64,000 nucleotides of DNA from Karstenula rhodostoma CBS 690.94. Its lineage: Eukaryota; Ascomycota; Dothideomycetes; Pleosporales; Didymosphaeriaceae. Location: NCBI GenBank assembly GCA_010093485.1, contig MU001496.1, positions 997,666 through 1,061,665 of the forward strand, read 5' to 3'. The translations under genes were made by a program, and so were the position numbers. The number at the start of each line of letters is the position of its first letter. Position 1 is the first letter of the stretch. Below the pieces are notes generated by a model. That model worked only from the letters and a program-made list of their open reading frames with translations, had not been told where the DNA came from and did not search any database. Below, one piece after another: positions 34,930-46,494 of this stretch.

Positions 34930-37900
34930 GTATGCAACGGGCATCTCGTCAACAGCAATGTCACGCAGCGTCCGGTCCCTTCTCGATCTGCAAAGCCATG
35001 CACTGGCTGTTGTTGAGCGCAGCTCAAGCATTTGCGGAGACATTCGCAGAAGCAACACATCAGAATCACGAGGGCATACCAGCCATCCATGAACGGCATG
35101 GAATGCAGAGACAAGGGACACCGAAACACTGGAGCGCCAGCTATGCAGAAAGAGCTGGGAAAGATACCTTAGAGAGACCGATAGTATGCACATACATACA
35201 GGTCAATGTCTCAGACACAGCGTCAGCAGCAGCAGCACTGCTCCAGGTTGGGCATCAACACTTTGTTTTTCAGTTTGTTTTGGTTGCGAGTCAGCTGTAC
35301 TTGAAGAACTCGTCGGTTTGATTGTGAAAGCGTCCCGATGCAGTATTCCCCCACCACTTGTACAACTTGAGTGCGCACGATCGTCAGAATCAGCCAGTGA
35401 CAGCCGTTGAGCTACGTTTCTCGCATATCTGCAGTGAGCCGTCCCCGGCCCTTCGTTGTCGCTCGCTACCAGTGTTTCCACGATAGCTCGAGGTGGTACA
35501 CGCAAGATGTCATTACAAGGCTCTTGATTGGCTTTGGACAGGCGCCACGGTACTTGTAGAGTATGCAACAAGCCTTTCTCGTCGCACTGAAGGCCCCTTG
35601 CAAACGGTCAGGGCATCTTGCAGCGGGTGGGCCTTGTGCCAAGGGCTCCACTGCTTGATGTGGAAGATCGGAATCCCGATACCAGGATGACTGAGGCATT
35701 CGTGGCAGTTGAGACGGTGTTACGGAGCACAAAGCAGAAGCGGGTGTTGTTGCACCGTACACATGGCGTCGTGTATCACTCGTGACGCGAAAGCGACGAT
35801 GTGGGGGCTTGGCGATGTCAGTCAAAGAGACAAAAGAAAAGACAGTAAATGGGAAAAGATAGCACTCGGGTCCTGATTCTTGTGCCCTGGTCCACGTCGC
35901 TTCGTTTTCGCGTTCGCAAACGAAAAAGCAAGGTCCATCTGTCACAGTGCCCGGCCATGCGCACTTGCGTCTGGTCAATTTTCGCCCGCACGTCGCGTAA
36001 AGACTTGGTCCGGGGAAGACGGATCCCATGCAGTCCTGAAACATGGCCGCCGCTTCGCAGATGCACACCCCACCTGCTGGTTGGGATATTTTGAGATCTG
36101 CGGGCAGATTGACGAACGTCGCACGGCAGTAGTAGCTTCAGGGCTCATCGTCTCACCGGCGAATCAGCCACGAACAAGCAAGGTACCGACACGAGTATCT
36201 GATCAGGGATCGTGGCGGTTGAACTGCAAGCCCAACCTCTTATACCCGAGGATGCTTTCACTGCAGGCCGAGAAGCATGGCCATTGGGCACGAGGGAGGG
36301 GGAAGCGTGGTGCAGATGTTCCGTTTTACTTTGCGACGGCAACAAAGCAACACGTTAGATGAGGCAAGACCAAAGTATGGCAAAAGTTTGATTACTCCTC
36401 AAGATAAGGCGTGGTGGAGTGAAGTGGGCATGGGAAACCAATCTTGCCCAGTTGAGATGGACTGGTGCCCCGATGTCGCGTGGCTTTGCACAGCGGTTAC
36501 GCGAGGAAGCAGAGTCATCCTGTCAGAGAGCATGGCGTTGCCGGAGGCAGCGTCGAGGCGGAACTCGGTGGCGGTCCCCCCGTGGCGTCTGTACGCTCAT
36601 GTCGTGACCGAAATCAAAGTTTCAACGACGACGCCCTATTCAGCATGCGCAGTGGCAGCACCTCAGCCCGGTCGAGATCGATTCAGGCCACCAGGAAAGT
36701 TTGATTGCACCAGCAATTCTGGAGACTGCGTGTAACATTTGGGCTCAGCGAGAGTTTGTGCAAGATATCGTCGGAGCGCCAGAGCAAGGGAGGTGGGGCC
36801 ACGCAGCTCTGGACCGATGCGGGGATGTGCAAACTCAAAGCAGACTGCTCAGCCCAGGCTGCCCAGCCCAAGTCAGTCGCCGCGCAATAACGGTGGTCAC
36901 GATAGGTAAACATACGATATGGCTCTCTCCGGCGGCGACGCCGGATTGAGCATGGTTCGACACGCCAATCAGGCGCAACGGCGTCTCTTCCTCCCGCTGG
37001 AGGAGATCGCTGGCGGGTCCGCCACTCATGCAGGGTCTCAACGCCTCGACACAATTGGATGGGGATTTCACCCAGCAACCTTTTTTCCACGGTAGAGTTT
37101 GGGTCGTCTGTTGAACGTACGCAGGCGAGGAACGTCTTCCAAGAGGCTCAGAACTGCCGCTACCAGACAATTAGGTTCACGGCGCGCCGGGCGCTGACGC
37201 ATGTTTGGTCTCGGCTTGCTCTTCCACCTGCCTCTCGCCGCTTGCGCTCGCACATGGCAGACGCGCATTGCAACTCCATTCGCAGGGTGGGAGGCTAGCA
37301 CGATGGCGGAGCGCGAGCACGAACCCGGTGGCTACCCTGCGGGGCACGTTGCAGCTGTTTGCCTGGCACTTCCGTCGTCTGTCTGCCTCGACGAGCAACG
37401 GCGTTGCACTCGTCGGGCACGGGTATGCGCGGGGCGCCGGCTGGCAACACTGGGCGACGGGGAACACCATCTCTAGCCCGCCGCATGCATGGGGACCCTC
37501 TGCCCCGAGCGGCTATGGGCGTTGAAACTGTTGGGAACGGGCTGTCATTCCCTCGACGAGCAAGTCCAGCTGTGCGTAGTGGCACCGCTAATGCTTGCGA
37601 GCGAGCATGTAAAGACGAAAACAGACGTAGTAGCGAGCGTTGTGATTGCAATTCACGGCAGACGAGCGCGACGAATATCATGTGTTGGTTCCAAACTCGA
37701 TTGATTCCTGGACTTGTGCTGTTGAGCTGCCTAGCTGTACCGGCCCTTTCATCCCTGTCACCCCTGCTGAGCGACCCTATTCCCCGAATTGTTGCTAACT
37801 GAAGCGGACCAGAAAAGACGTGCACCTTCGATGAGGGCGGGGTATCCATGTTTGCCCTGATATCCCAATGTTCCTTGACCATTACCCCGTGATCAATTGG

Positions 37901-38258
37901 AGCCAGCCAACCCCGTGGGAAAAAAAAGATAAAAAAAGACCAAAAAAAAAAACGCCCAGCTAAATGTGGACAAGGTGAAAATATATCGCCCCACCACCCG
38001 TAGTGTGGTGGATGAAACAAGAATAAATGAGTAAAAAAGCCAACGCGGATAGCATGCCTAGGCAAGGTCCGGCGGCGGTAATACAAAAAAATACAATACG
38101 AGAAGGGTAACCCATGCTGTGCGGCAGCTGCCGTCACAGACCCGAAGAACGCCTCGTATATTCGTAGCCCTGACGGCTAATGTGTCTTTTACGTGAACCC
38201 TCCCCCGAACAGTTTTGGTGCAAGGAAATGGAAACGTTTGGGCAACCAGACGCAGAAG
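34930..38258. other. 3.3 kb stretch without a recognisable gene
   Basis: Lies between two convergent stop codons (GPN1 and the FlbC-like gene), where fungal spacing is normally a few hundred bases. Open frames on both strands have odd compositions (rich in Cys, Trp, Arg) and no known motif. Poly(A)-rich patches (about 37920-37955) and a small hairpin (about 37992-38010, CCACCA...TGGTGG) lie near the FlbC-like 3' end. A long non-coding transcript or very long 3' UTR is possible. Confidence 0.4.
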
Positions 38259-39212
38259 CTAGACCTCGTACTTGCGCTTCTCTCCACTGGCAGCAATGGC
38301 CAGCGCGTCCAGGCCGTACGATGAGCCGGGATTAAAGGCGTGCGCCAAGGCGTACTGGGAGGGGTCGGGGTAGGGTGATCGCTGGGTGTAGTCGGCGAAC
38401 GAGTCTGTAGGTTGAACAGCTGGTGCCATGAAGCTCTGGGATGGGCTGATGGGCAGCGCGGGATCCATCATGGACAGGCCGGAAAGAGAGGGCAGATTTG
38501 ATTGCAGGGGCGCGGGCTTTGGTCGCTTCGCCTGGGCCTTTGCCTTTTTGATGTTGTTGTCGGTGCCCTTGCCTGCGGCGTTGCGGCCGCTCTGGTGTGT
38601 CCGGCGGTGCTGCTCCATGTTGTCTTTGCGGGTGAAGGCCTTGTTGCACTCGGGGCAGAAGGCATCCTTCTTGCCCGTGTGCTTTTTCGCGTGCCGTGCA
38701 GCGTGACCAGAGGTTGTGAAGTGGTCGCCGCAATTGTACTGCTTTGCGACCGGACAAGGGTAGCTGTTCTTCTTGGAACGCGGGTTCGCCGAGGCAGCGG
38801 CACTGTGGTTCTCGGCTGGCGGTGGTGGTCTATAGTAGTTCTGCTGCAGGGAGTTGTTGGGGTAGGGTAGCGGGCCGGTGTTTTGGGAGAGGGGTGGGTA
38901 GGCGGAGCCGAGGTCCTTTTGTGTTGGGAAGAAGCTGTTTTGGGTGAAGACGGGCGAGTTGAGGGTGTGGTGCGGGAGACCGTCGAAGGCGAATTCAGGC
39001 GTGATGGGCGAGGGTGTTTGCATGGTGCCCGTCGAGTCGGTCGAGTTGCTGCGCACTAGCTGGGGCGTAGCGGGGGAGCCGATGGGGGAGGAGGTGTAGC
39101 TGGAGGTCCGGGAGCGCAGCGAGGGCGGGATGGATGGTATGCGGATGGGGAGTTGTTCTGCGCTGTCGTTCAAGAGAGAGATTCGGCGGCCGGAGGAGTT
39201 CTTGCCGTCCAT
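38259..39212 (-). CDS. C2H2 transcription factor, FlbC-like
   Basis: Nuclear regulator resembling FlbC, a C2H2 protein that promotes conidiation in Aspergillus, and the yeast Cmr3 group. Single exon, 317 aa. The first 140 residues are Ser/Pro-rich (SSYTSSPIGSPATPQL, QTPSPITPEF). Two adjacent zinc fingers follow: an unusual first finger with C-x7-C spacing (YPCPVAKQYNCGDHF then SGHAARHAKKHTGKK) and a canonical second finger (FCPECNKAFTRKDNMEQHRR). A Lys-rich stretch (KKAKAQAKRPKP) may be a nuclear signal, and the C-terminus ends GEKRKYEV. The assignment rests on finger sequence and overall layout. Another member of the same family is possible. Confidence 0.75.
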   Translation of the reverse strand: MDGKNSSGRRISLLNDSAEQLPIRIPSIPPSLRSRTSSYTSSPIGSPATPQLVRSNSTDSTGTMQTPSPITPEFAFDGLPHHTLNSPVFTQNSFFPTQKDLGSAYPPLSQNTGPLPYPNNSLQQNYYRPPPPAENHSAAASANPRSKKNSYPCPVAKQYNCGDHFTTSGHAARHAKKHTGKKDAFCPECNKAFTRKDNMEQHRRTHQSGRNAAGKGTDNNIKKAKAQAKRPKPAPLQSNLPSLSGLSMMDPALPISPSQSFMAPAVQPTDSFADYTQRSPYPDPSQYALAHAFNPGSSYGLDALAIAASGEKRKYEV

Positions 39213-39765
39213 GATTTCCTAGTGGTCTCGGGCCAAACACGCGCCAGTGAGAGGAATGCAGCCAGGCTCGAAGTGGTTCACGTGAATGCTGGGTGGGATG
39301 GGAAGCTGCGTAGGTGCAGGGTATTTGTAGGCGGAAGGGCGAGAGCAGCGATGACTGGGATGGGGCCAGAGAAGCGTAGGGTGACGCCAGGCACTCGGGA
39401 TGGTGAGAGGAGGGGGTCGGAGAGAGCGGCTTTGTAGTGAAATCACGGTGCGCGCAGGAGCTTACGGCGGGACATGATGGGCGCTTTATGGGTAGCGCCA
39501 GGTTGTGTCAGGTCCCTTGGGACCACGGGGCAGGGGTGCAGACCAAGGCTGGAGAGGCCGGCTTCAGGGCAATTCACAGGCAGGCTCAGGGCTGGCGCAC
39601 ATCAGAATCGGAGGCGCCAGACGAGACAGGACATGGAATTGTGAACTCGCATGCCCGTCTAGCGTGCGTGGCGCGCCGGGGGGGGAGGTGGTAGCGCGGG
39701 CCCACCACGGGCAAGCCACCGCCTCGCCTGCTGCGCGGATGCAGCTCGCGAACGGCTGGGCTAAA

Positions 39766-39806
39766 CGGGGTGGACGGGGTGGACGGGGTGGACGGGGTGG
39801 AGGGGC
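39766..39806. repeat. 9-bp tandem repeat (GGTGGACGG-like)
   Basis: About four head-to-tail copies of a GGACGGGGT unit. They lie 550 bp upstream of the FlbC-like ATG. Confidence 0.8.
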
Positions 39807-39897
39807 TGGCCGCTGGACGGGCTGGACTCGACGCAGAGGCGCGCCGTGAGACAACAAAGCGGGTGGGTGTAATGTCGACATGTCTTTGCGAGGCGCC

Positions 39898-39960
39898 AGC
39901 GACTGCGACTGCGACTGCGACTCGGACTGGGCCTGGGACTGGGCCTGGGACTGGGACTGT
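39898..39960. repeat. Degenerate 6-bp repeat tract (GCGACT / GGGACT / GGGCCT)
   Basis: Consecutive hexamers GCGACT, then GGACTGGGCCTG units. In this frame it would code for Asp-Cys and Trp-rich nonsense, supporting non-coding status. Confidence 0.8.
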
Positions 39961-40199
39961 CTTCCAACACGGCGCCTAGGCGAATCTGCTGGGCTGCCGG
40001 CGATGATCGATCGAGATCGAAGCATTCGCAGCTGCTGCTTGCTGCTTGGGGTTGGGCCGTTGGCTCCGAGCATTCCGCCTGGCGCAGAGTGGAGGCCGTC
40101 CGCCGCGGCTCAACGCTGCTGCGACGCCGGGGCGCTAGCATGACAAGACGACGAGCCGGACGAGGGCAGCCAAGGCCAGCACGTGGTGTCGATGACGTA

Positions 40200-40240
40200 C
40201 GGCACAACACAACACAACACAACACAACACAACACAGCAC
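40200..40240. repeat. (ACAAC)n microsatellite
   Basis: About seven ACAAC/ACAGC units, followed by a CCGCA-repeat stretch (about 40240-40270). Confidence 0.85.
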
Positions 40241-40660
40241 CGCACCGCACCGCCCCGCACCGCACCGCACAGCCCAGCCCAGCTCCGGCAGCCAGACACA
40301 CACAGACAGACTCGCTCGCCCGCCCGCCCGCCTTGCCCACGTCGTCGCCTGATGCGATGCTGACCATGGACCCTGCGGCGAGCCCTGTCGGAAGCTAGGC
40401 CAGGCCCGGCCATCACATATCCTAGTGCCATCGGCTTTTGGCAGTTCATCGACGCGCCCGCTCCCCCCGGCGACGTCACTCCTCACATCCTCCACGCGTG
40501 CCGTGACTGCAGCGTCCATGCAGTCCAACCGATCGGCCTGATCTCGCGATGCCGCCGTACAATCTTCGATCCGTGGCCCCCGGCACCCTCGTCGCCCTCG
40601 GCACCTGCCCTGCCGGCCCTCTTTCGCGCTGTTGCGCCCAGGGCACGACCCTTTCTGCTG

Positions 40661-40664
40661 GCCT

Positions 40665-40699
<35 letters not shown>

Positions 40700-40705
40700 T
40701 TGTCC
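40661..40705. repeat. (CTG)n/(TTG)n trinucleotide tract
   Basis: Runs of CTG interrupted by TTG. Codes for Leu/Ala/Cys or Gln runs in different frames, with no surrounding protein. Confidence 0.85.
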
Positions 40706-43700
40706 GACCCGTGCTGCCCATCATGCAGGGCACCGCCCGAGACCCTGCCCGTCCGCTTTTGGCTCAGCCCCATTGACAGCGGGTGATGTCAGTGTGGGCC
40801 CGCAAATCACTGTTCAGAGCCCGACTCCGATCCCACGGGCCCCGCCTTGCCGCTTGCAGACGCCTGCGAGAGTCCAGAACGCCCCCGCTGGTCTGAGAAG
40901 AAGAAGAAAAAAAAACATCGCCCACGCATCAGACCGCTATCGCGACTAACTTCGCCGGAGCCATGCGGATGTTGAGATCCACGACCCCGTAAGCGTCCAC
41001 CTCGTTTTGGATCGCCGTGTCTTGCCGCCATCGGCCGCCTCGTGCCCGCAATCTCGATGCGCCAACTTGGCTCTGAAAGCCCCGAATCTGCTGCTCCGCG
41101 GCAGCTGTGTCCGTTTCACACAAGACAGGGTCAACCACCAACTGCAGGACCCAGGTTGGACATGCATCTCGCAATCCCTCACCGATGGCATGGTCCGTCT
41201 GGGTCTAGGGGGATTACCAGCTAGACGGGATAGAGTTCTGCTATGAGAAGGTATCAACACATGAGATGCGCTTGCTGGAGATCGATCGTTGTGGAGTACA
41301 TCTGCCCGTCGCCTTTCCACCTCGCTGGGCTGGATACTCGAGCGCACCTGCACGGTTGGTACTGCACCTCTCGCGTGCTATTTCCAAGAGTGGCCTTGCG
41401 TGTCGTATAGCGTCCAGCGTGGCTTGTGATCCATTCGCCCACTTTGACATTTCTTTGTTGGCTGCACTGGACATGATCTGATCCCTGCAGCCCGCCGAGG
41501 CTGGCTCTGTCTCCTAGGCAGCGGACACAGTCTTCTGAGCAGCATCTGATGCGGCACATTGGGGAGCATGAGTACCTTCAATCCTTCTCCAATCTCCAAA
41601 TGCGGAAAGCCTGCATGAGTCGCCGTCGCCATGTCATGATCAGCAATCGTCTGGATTCATCTTCTCCTCTTCATCCTCATTCCCAATCTAGCTTCCATCC
41701 ACCTCTCGGTCTCTACTCCGGCGAGCTGGATACCCTATCCCCGGATCTTGGCAACGCTTCAAGCGCTCGCGCTAGATCCCGCTTCCCCTGCTGCTAATCG
41801 GTCGCCTGGGCAATCAACGGCGTCAGTAGAACCGCGTGTCTGGCATCGAATGAGAGCACTGCGGACGCGTTCCGCCATTTGCTACCTTCTAACATCGAAA
41901 CGTTTTGGTGGCGAAAAGGGCCGGCTCCTCAACAGACGACCAGAAGGTATGAAGTTGAAGGTAGCCAAGGCTCATGGTGCAAGAACCGGGCGGTGCACAT
42001 GCTGTCGTTCGCAATCATTCATCACAGGGTCAGAACCCTGTCTCCTTCCGACTTAGCATTATTAGTCAAGGCGATCGTACGATGCAGTTTCACCATTGTT
42101 ATCAACTTCCAACAACGTGATGTCATGGATCGTGAGATCGCAACGCCAAGATCTCACTGCTTCGAGCGAACGCTTCCAAACTCATTTGCCTAGCGCGCTG
42201 CTCGAAAACTCTGCGCCACAGGCCCTGCTTCTGATTTTTCGATGCCCCACGGCGGGACAACGAAGCTATTTCTGTGCAGATACCTTATCCTCCAGGGAAT
42301 TTGCGCCCGCCAACTGACATCCAATCAAGTCTGTTCACTGGTCCAAACTTTGAGTTTGCAGGTCCACACAAGAGGTACCCACAATGTCGGCCCAACGCAT
42401 CATCCGCTCAGATCTGCAACGGCTTGTACATACATCGGCTTGTACAAACATCGGCTTGTCTCTTGACGTGCCGAGTAGAAGAGATAGGAAGAGCTCCACC
42501 GCGAAGCAGGCAAAACAAACTCACCAGTGTGCTTCTTCAGAGTATCACATTGCATGAGTTGGGTCGAAACAGTCCCGCATCAGGTCATGGCATTCACGAA
42601 TCCGATACCCTGAAATTGGAACCCCACGCCCTCACTAGCTAAGGTTCAAATCAGGGAAACGTAATGTGGGGCGTTCGTGGTTGGGTTGACCGCCAGGTCT
42701 GGGCCTTGCCATCCGCGGAACATGATCACCGATATCGTTCGGAAGATCTCTTTACTCATCTTTCATTTTGCAAGCGTCAACATTAGGCCTCGATATTCAC
42801 CCCTGCCCCAATCGTAGCGTCTGGCTTCGTAACGAGGCGTTATTCGAGCTGGCCACATCGGCACACTCCCCTTGTTACCATACAACGCGTACCAGAGCTG
42901 CTACCCGATTGGACAAGCTGGCTTAAAAACCCCTTCAGCTAGGTTAGATTATATACGTACATCATCTACGCAGGCACTGTGTGTGCTGACGCGTCCATGC
43001 CTGGCAACAATGTTTTATCGAGTTCCGTACAGGCTCCCTCGCGCAGGCTCATTCCCAATTTTCGAGCGGCCTATTGCGAATCATCGTATTGCCAGGGTTC
43101 ACAATACTCCTCCAGAGCGGGGGAGATATCTTTAGCCGTTGCACATCAGTGAGACGGCAGACTGTACCGGTTGAGAAGAGGGTCTCCAATCTCGTTATCT
43201 GTCGTGCTTTGTCCAATAAGTAGACCAGTGAGCATCTAGGGGTCTGCGCCGTTATCTTCATTAGGACTACGTCCGCCGATCTGTTTGGTATGCCCTGCGT
43301 TGTACGCTAATTGTTCAGTGTGCCCTATTTCATACGCTATGTATACCTGTAGCGTATGCAGGGCGCATTTCGCCAAATGTACATCATCACTACTATGTAC
43401 GCCTCCGTAACCCTGCATATGTCCTGACTCTCAGCCTTAGTCTGAACGCGCTTGTCCCTGATTCTCATCCCCTCGGGCGGTAGAGGGATTGGAGGTCGGC
43501 TGGCCTTCTCGCGAACCATACTTGGAGTCTGATGGGGCCACTCGAGCCGTCCCACTACGCATACGCGTTGGAGCGCTACAATATTCCGGACTCTCTGCGA
43601 GCAGCCTATGCCGCCCCCTGTTCGCCTAGTATCAACAGCCGCGACGGCATATCACAAGAGTCACGGCTTGTGAAGTCGGCCGTGGGCAAGGCTTTGGTTG

Positions 43701-44761
43701 CGTATGTACGGCTTGAGGTGAAGTATTCACGTCTCGTTTGGAGTTGAGCGCGCTTTATGGAACGGACTAGTCTCACACTACTCATGGTGGTGATGAACCA
43801 TGTCTATCTTGCCTTCGTCGAAGGTTTATGCTCGCCCCAACTTACCGCTGATAGCACGGTTCTCAACAGTTATCCACGACTGTGTCTAAGCGAGCAACAC
43901 CATCAAATTGATTCAATTGAGGTTCGGACTCTGCTCGATATGAGATCTGATGTGTAGCTTTTCGTGCTTTATTGTCCACTGTGAATGACTTGGAGTTGAT
44001 TTTCCCGGTGATCGTGACAGAGATTTGAGTGAAGGAAGCTTCTCAAATTACACATTTGATTTTAACATCCCGAAATATTCTAAGTTGTACCTCGAGACAT
44101 TTACGGGCTGGCTTTCGTGGTTGTCTACGGTGTTCATGGTAGGGCAGGCTAAGACGTCGTTGTAAAAGGCCTTTGAACAAGAGACACACAATTTCACATC
44201 CTGCACAACCTCTGGGGTTACTTCCCTCTATTTTCCCGTTAGCTGTTTTATTATGGTATGCTTCTCTGGATACTTCAGCGCCCTGATTCACAGCCTTTGA
44301 TATTGAGGATATCGAAGAGATCTGCTATAGGAGAACGTGGTGCAGGAGCTTTAGCTTTTTGGTTCACCTCGTCAGATACTTCAATCGTTCTTTGTTCACT
44401 GGCTTGAAGCATTGGTATGTCTGCCATTGACACCATTGAACCTGAGATGCAGCTTGAGGCAACCACCTACGGAGAGGTTAACCCTTGATGCCTTCCTAAT
44501 ATGGTCTAGACTCGTCACGGATACGAGCTTTCCTCCCCCACCGTCACGACATGCCATCAGCTCAACCACTTCTCGCACCTCTGATATGACCATGTCGAAG
44601 TTTGCATCCGCCTAGATGACACAATTCAATGCGGAGACCCTTAACAAAGCTAAAATGGCGATAGCTCGGAACACCAACCATTTACAACTACCGTAGACCG
44701 CGGAACCCCCTCTTAACATTATTGAAAGCGCGCCTAGCTAGAAGGAGGGTCAGTCGCAAAC

Positions 44762-45589
44762 GTCTATACTGAGGTTGCAAAATGCTTCCTAGCGGGAGGC
44801 AGGCTACGCACTTTGTGATTATGCTCTCATCCACGTCGACTTGCGGGGCTCCCTTCTTGGGTGCCAGACTGGTCCTCTATGTGGCAGTCGGGTCGCTGCT
44901 ACTTTTCTGGAGACTCTGGCTACTGATCTGGAAGTGCTGTCTGTAGGTATCCAAGCCTTCTCCCCATATCATCGCTAACCCAGACACCTTTCAGTCTCAG
45001 CCCAGGGGACTTCACCCCAGATGTCAGCTTTAGCTCCAGGAACGGCTGCATGGTCTTCCACTTAGAAGGCTATTGGGTTGACAAGGTCAGTGCGACCAAG
45101 CCCGCCTTCGACATGGACCAAGTACTTCAGCGCGGTGGCTTCTTCTGGGCCCAACTCGCGCTTCAGTGACGCTACCGCACCTTCTGGGAACTCCAGCACT
45201 CCAGCTGGAATAGCCTATTCAGGGCCCGTGTGACTGAAATAGAGCCTGTTTGGGGCGCAGATCTCCATTTCAATTGCCGCCGATTGACGTTTCAAATGTG
45301 GCGTGAATTCGAGGCCTCCTGAAGACTGCCTGCTTCCCGTTTAGACATCTTGTATCGTCATAATGGCAGGCGACTGTTCATCACAAGTGGAGGTCATCTA
45401 GGACTAAGCCCAAAGGACATGCAGAGTAACGATGTTGTGATCGTTGCTTCTGGAGCGGAGGTTCCATTCATCCTAAGAGAAGCATCCGAAGGTGGGTACA
45501 AGTTAGTTGGTGAGGCATATGTTGACGGGGTTATGGACGGAGAGGTATTGGACATGGGACTGGAAAGGGTCACGTTGTATACCCTCTAA
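44762..45589 (+). pseudogene. C-terminal relic of a HET-domain (heterokaryon incompatibility) gene
   Basis: HET-domain proteins trigger incompatibility cell death on fusion of unlike fungal strains. Typical downstream segments of such proteins are readable in order. They are VYTEVAKCFLAGGRLRTL (44762), LPSWVPDWSS (44849), GCMVFHLEGYWVDKV (about 45045) and RLFITSGGHLGLSPKDMQ (about 45370). The last is VPFILREASEGGYKLVGEAY with VDGVMDGEVL, before a stop at 45589. In-frame stops (for example TGA at 44816) and frame changes break it. The N-terminal HET domain itself was not found upstream. This is a dead gene fragment. Confidence 0.75.
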
Positions 45590-45759
45590 CCTCCGCAAAA
45601 GCTCCTGGTCATTTTCTGACAATCTCGACGGAAAACTTGAGGGCAGGCCTCGAGGCGCTTCTGAAGCGAGGCGGATCACCAGGCGTGGACTTAACCCCTA
45701 GAACTACGCAGGCAAGCCATTGGGATAATGGGTGGATTTGATAGTACTCGGACTAACCT

Positions 45760-46494
45760 TTACAGTGTCGCCTCCTCGGGTAGGAGGCCATCCCTCCACC
45801 TCATACCCGCCTTCTCATTCGCCCACTCCAACAGGGCATCATAGTCTACACACTCATGCTCACTTCCCTCTCCTGGTCCAGCGTCCGTTTGTCCCTCTAG
45901 CGTTGTGTCCGCATTGCACGTGATCCCCTGCCGCAAGTAATTGAAGCAATGCACGGAATGGTGGGCAATCTCGTCTTGTAGCTTTACGCCGTCGTACCCC
46001 TCCTGGAAGTGGACTGCGAGATACGAAAGGCAGTGTAATTGGTGGAATACGGATATCATATACCCGGGGCCATTATTGTGACGGTCGATGGCGATGGTGT
46101 AAGGTTTGGGGAGGTCATAGTTGCCGGATGAGGGCGCGACGACGTAGCCTCGACCGGCGCTCGACAGCTCGATCCAGTTGTGGAGCGTGTGGAGCGTTGT
46201 GGATTTGTTGGTGAACATGTCCTCTGGTGTATATCGCGGGTTGCTCTGGAAGGTGTACAGTTTCCGTGACAGCTGCGGCATTGGCGTTCTGCGGATTGGG
46301 GAGCAACCAGATGCGCTCGTAGACTGGCGCACGAGCAAGGCTGCTATCGTGCACGCCATCGCGAGCTCAATGAATAGTCGGATATAATCCTTCGCTCGCC
46401 ATCGCGTTCTGCACGGTTCGGGCATGGGAGCCTCATGGTGACTCGACAGGAAAGCTTCCTCCTCTTCATCCAGCACTTCTTTGTGTTGCTTCAT
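45760..46494 (-). CDS. UstYa-like oxidase (DUF3328)
   Basis: Member of the UstYa family, oxidases that modify peptides in fungal RiPP pathways (ustiloxin, cyclochlorotine types) and some other secondary pathways. Single exon, 244 aa. A cytosolic N-terminus (MKQHKEVLDEEEEAFLSSHH) is followed by one transmembrane segment (residues about 39-56, LFIELAMACTIAALLV). The two diagnostic HxxHC motifs are present: HQLHC in ISVFHQLHCLSYL and HSVHC in HHSVHCFNYLRQGITCNADTT. The spacing is normal and the gene looks intact. No precursor peptide gene with repeated Kex2-type core units, no second UstYa and no UstU-like tyrosinase are visible in the surrounding 10 kb. The pathway it serves is therefore unknown. 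Confidence 0.9.
   Translation of the reverse strand: MKQHKEVLDEEEEAFLSSHHEAPMPEPCRTRWRAKDYIRLFIELAMACTIAALLVRQSTSASGCSPIRRTPMPQLSRKLYTFQSNPRYTPEDMFTNKSTTLHTLHNWIELSSAGRGYVVAPSSGNYDLPKPYTIAIDRHNNGPGYMISVFHQLHCLSYLAVHFQEGYDGVKLQDEIAHHSVHCFNYLRQGITCNADTTLEGQTDAGPGEGSEHECVDYDALLEWANEKAGMRWRDGLLPEEATL

Larger units (their letters stand above)
39213..44761. other. Gene-poor region upstream of the FlbC-like gene
   Basis: About 5.5 kb with no supported gene. The first 1.7 kb is GC-rich and packed with simple repeats. Further on (42-44.7 kb) the composition is more even and short ORFs show no recognisable protein. Part of it is probably the long promoter and leader of the regulator at 38259-39212, as is common for developmental regulators (inference). 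Confidence 0.45.

Noticed and set aside
35466..36068. 200-codon minus-strand open frame in the 3.3 kb gap
   Set aside because: Unusual Cys/Trp/Arg composition, no motif, no plausible splice partners.
39505..40528. Several long open frames on both strands upstream of the FlbC-like gene
   Set aside because: Created by repeats with periods divisible by three (GGACGGGGT, GCGACT). They translate to low-complexity strings.
42418..42462. Three copies of a CGGCTTGTACATACAT-like unit
   Set aside because: Short, only three copies, no context that suggests function.
43530..45760. Search for an N-terminal HET domain upstream of the HET relic
   Set aside because: No readable SYxWG, DAxCINQ or similar core motifs in any frame.
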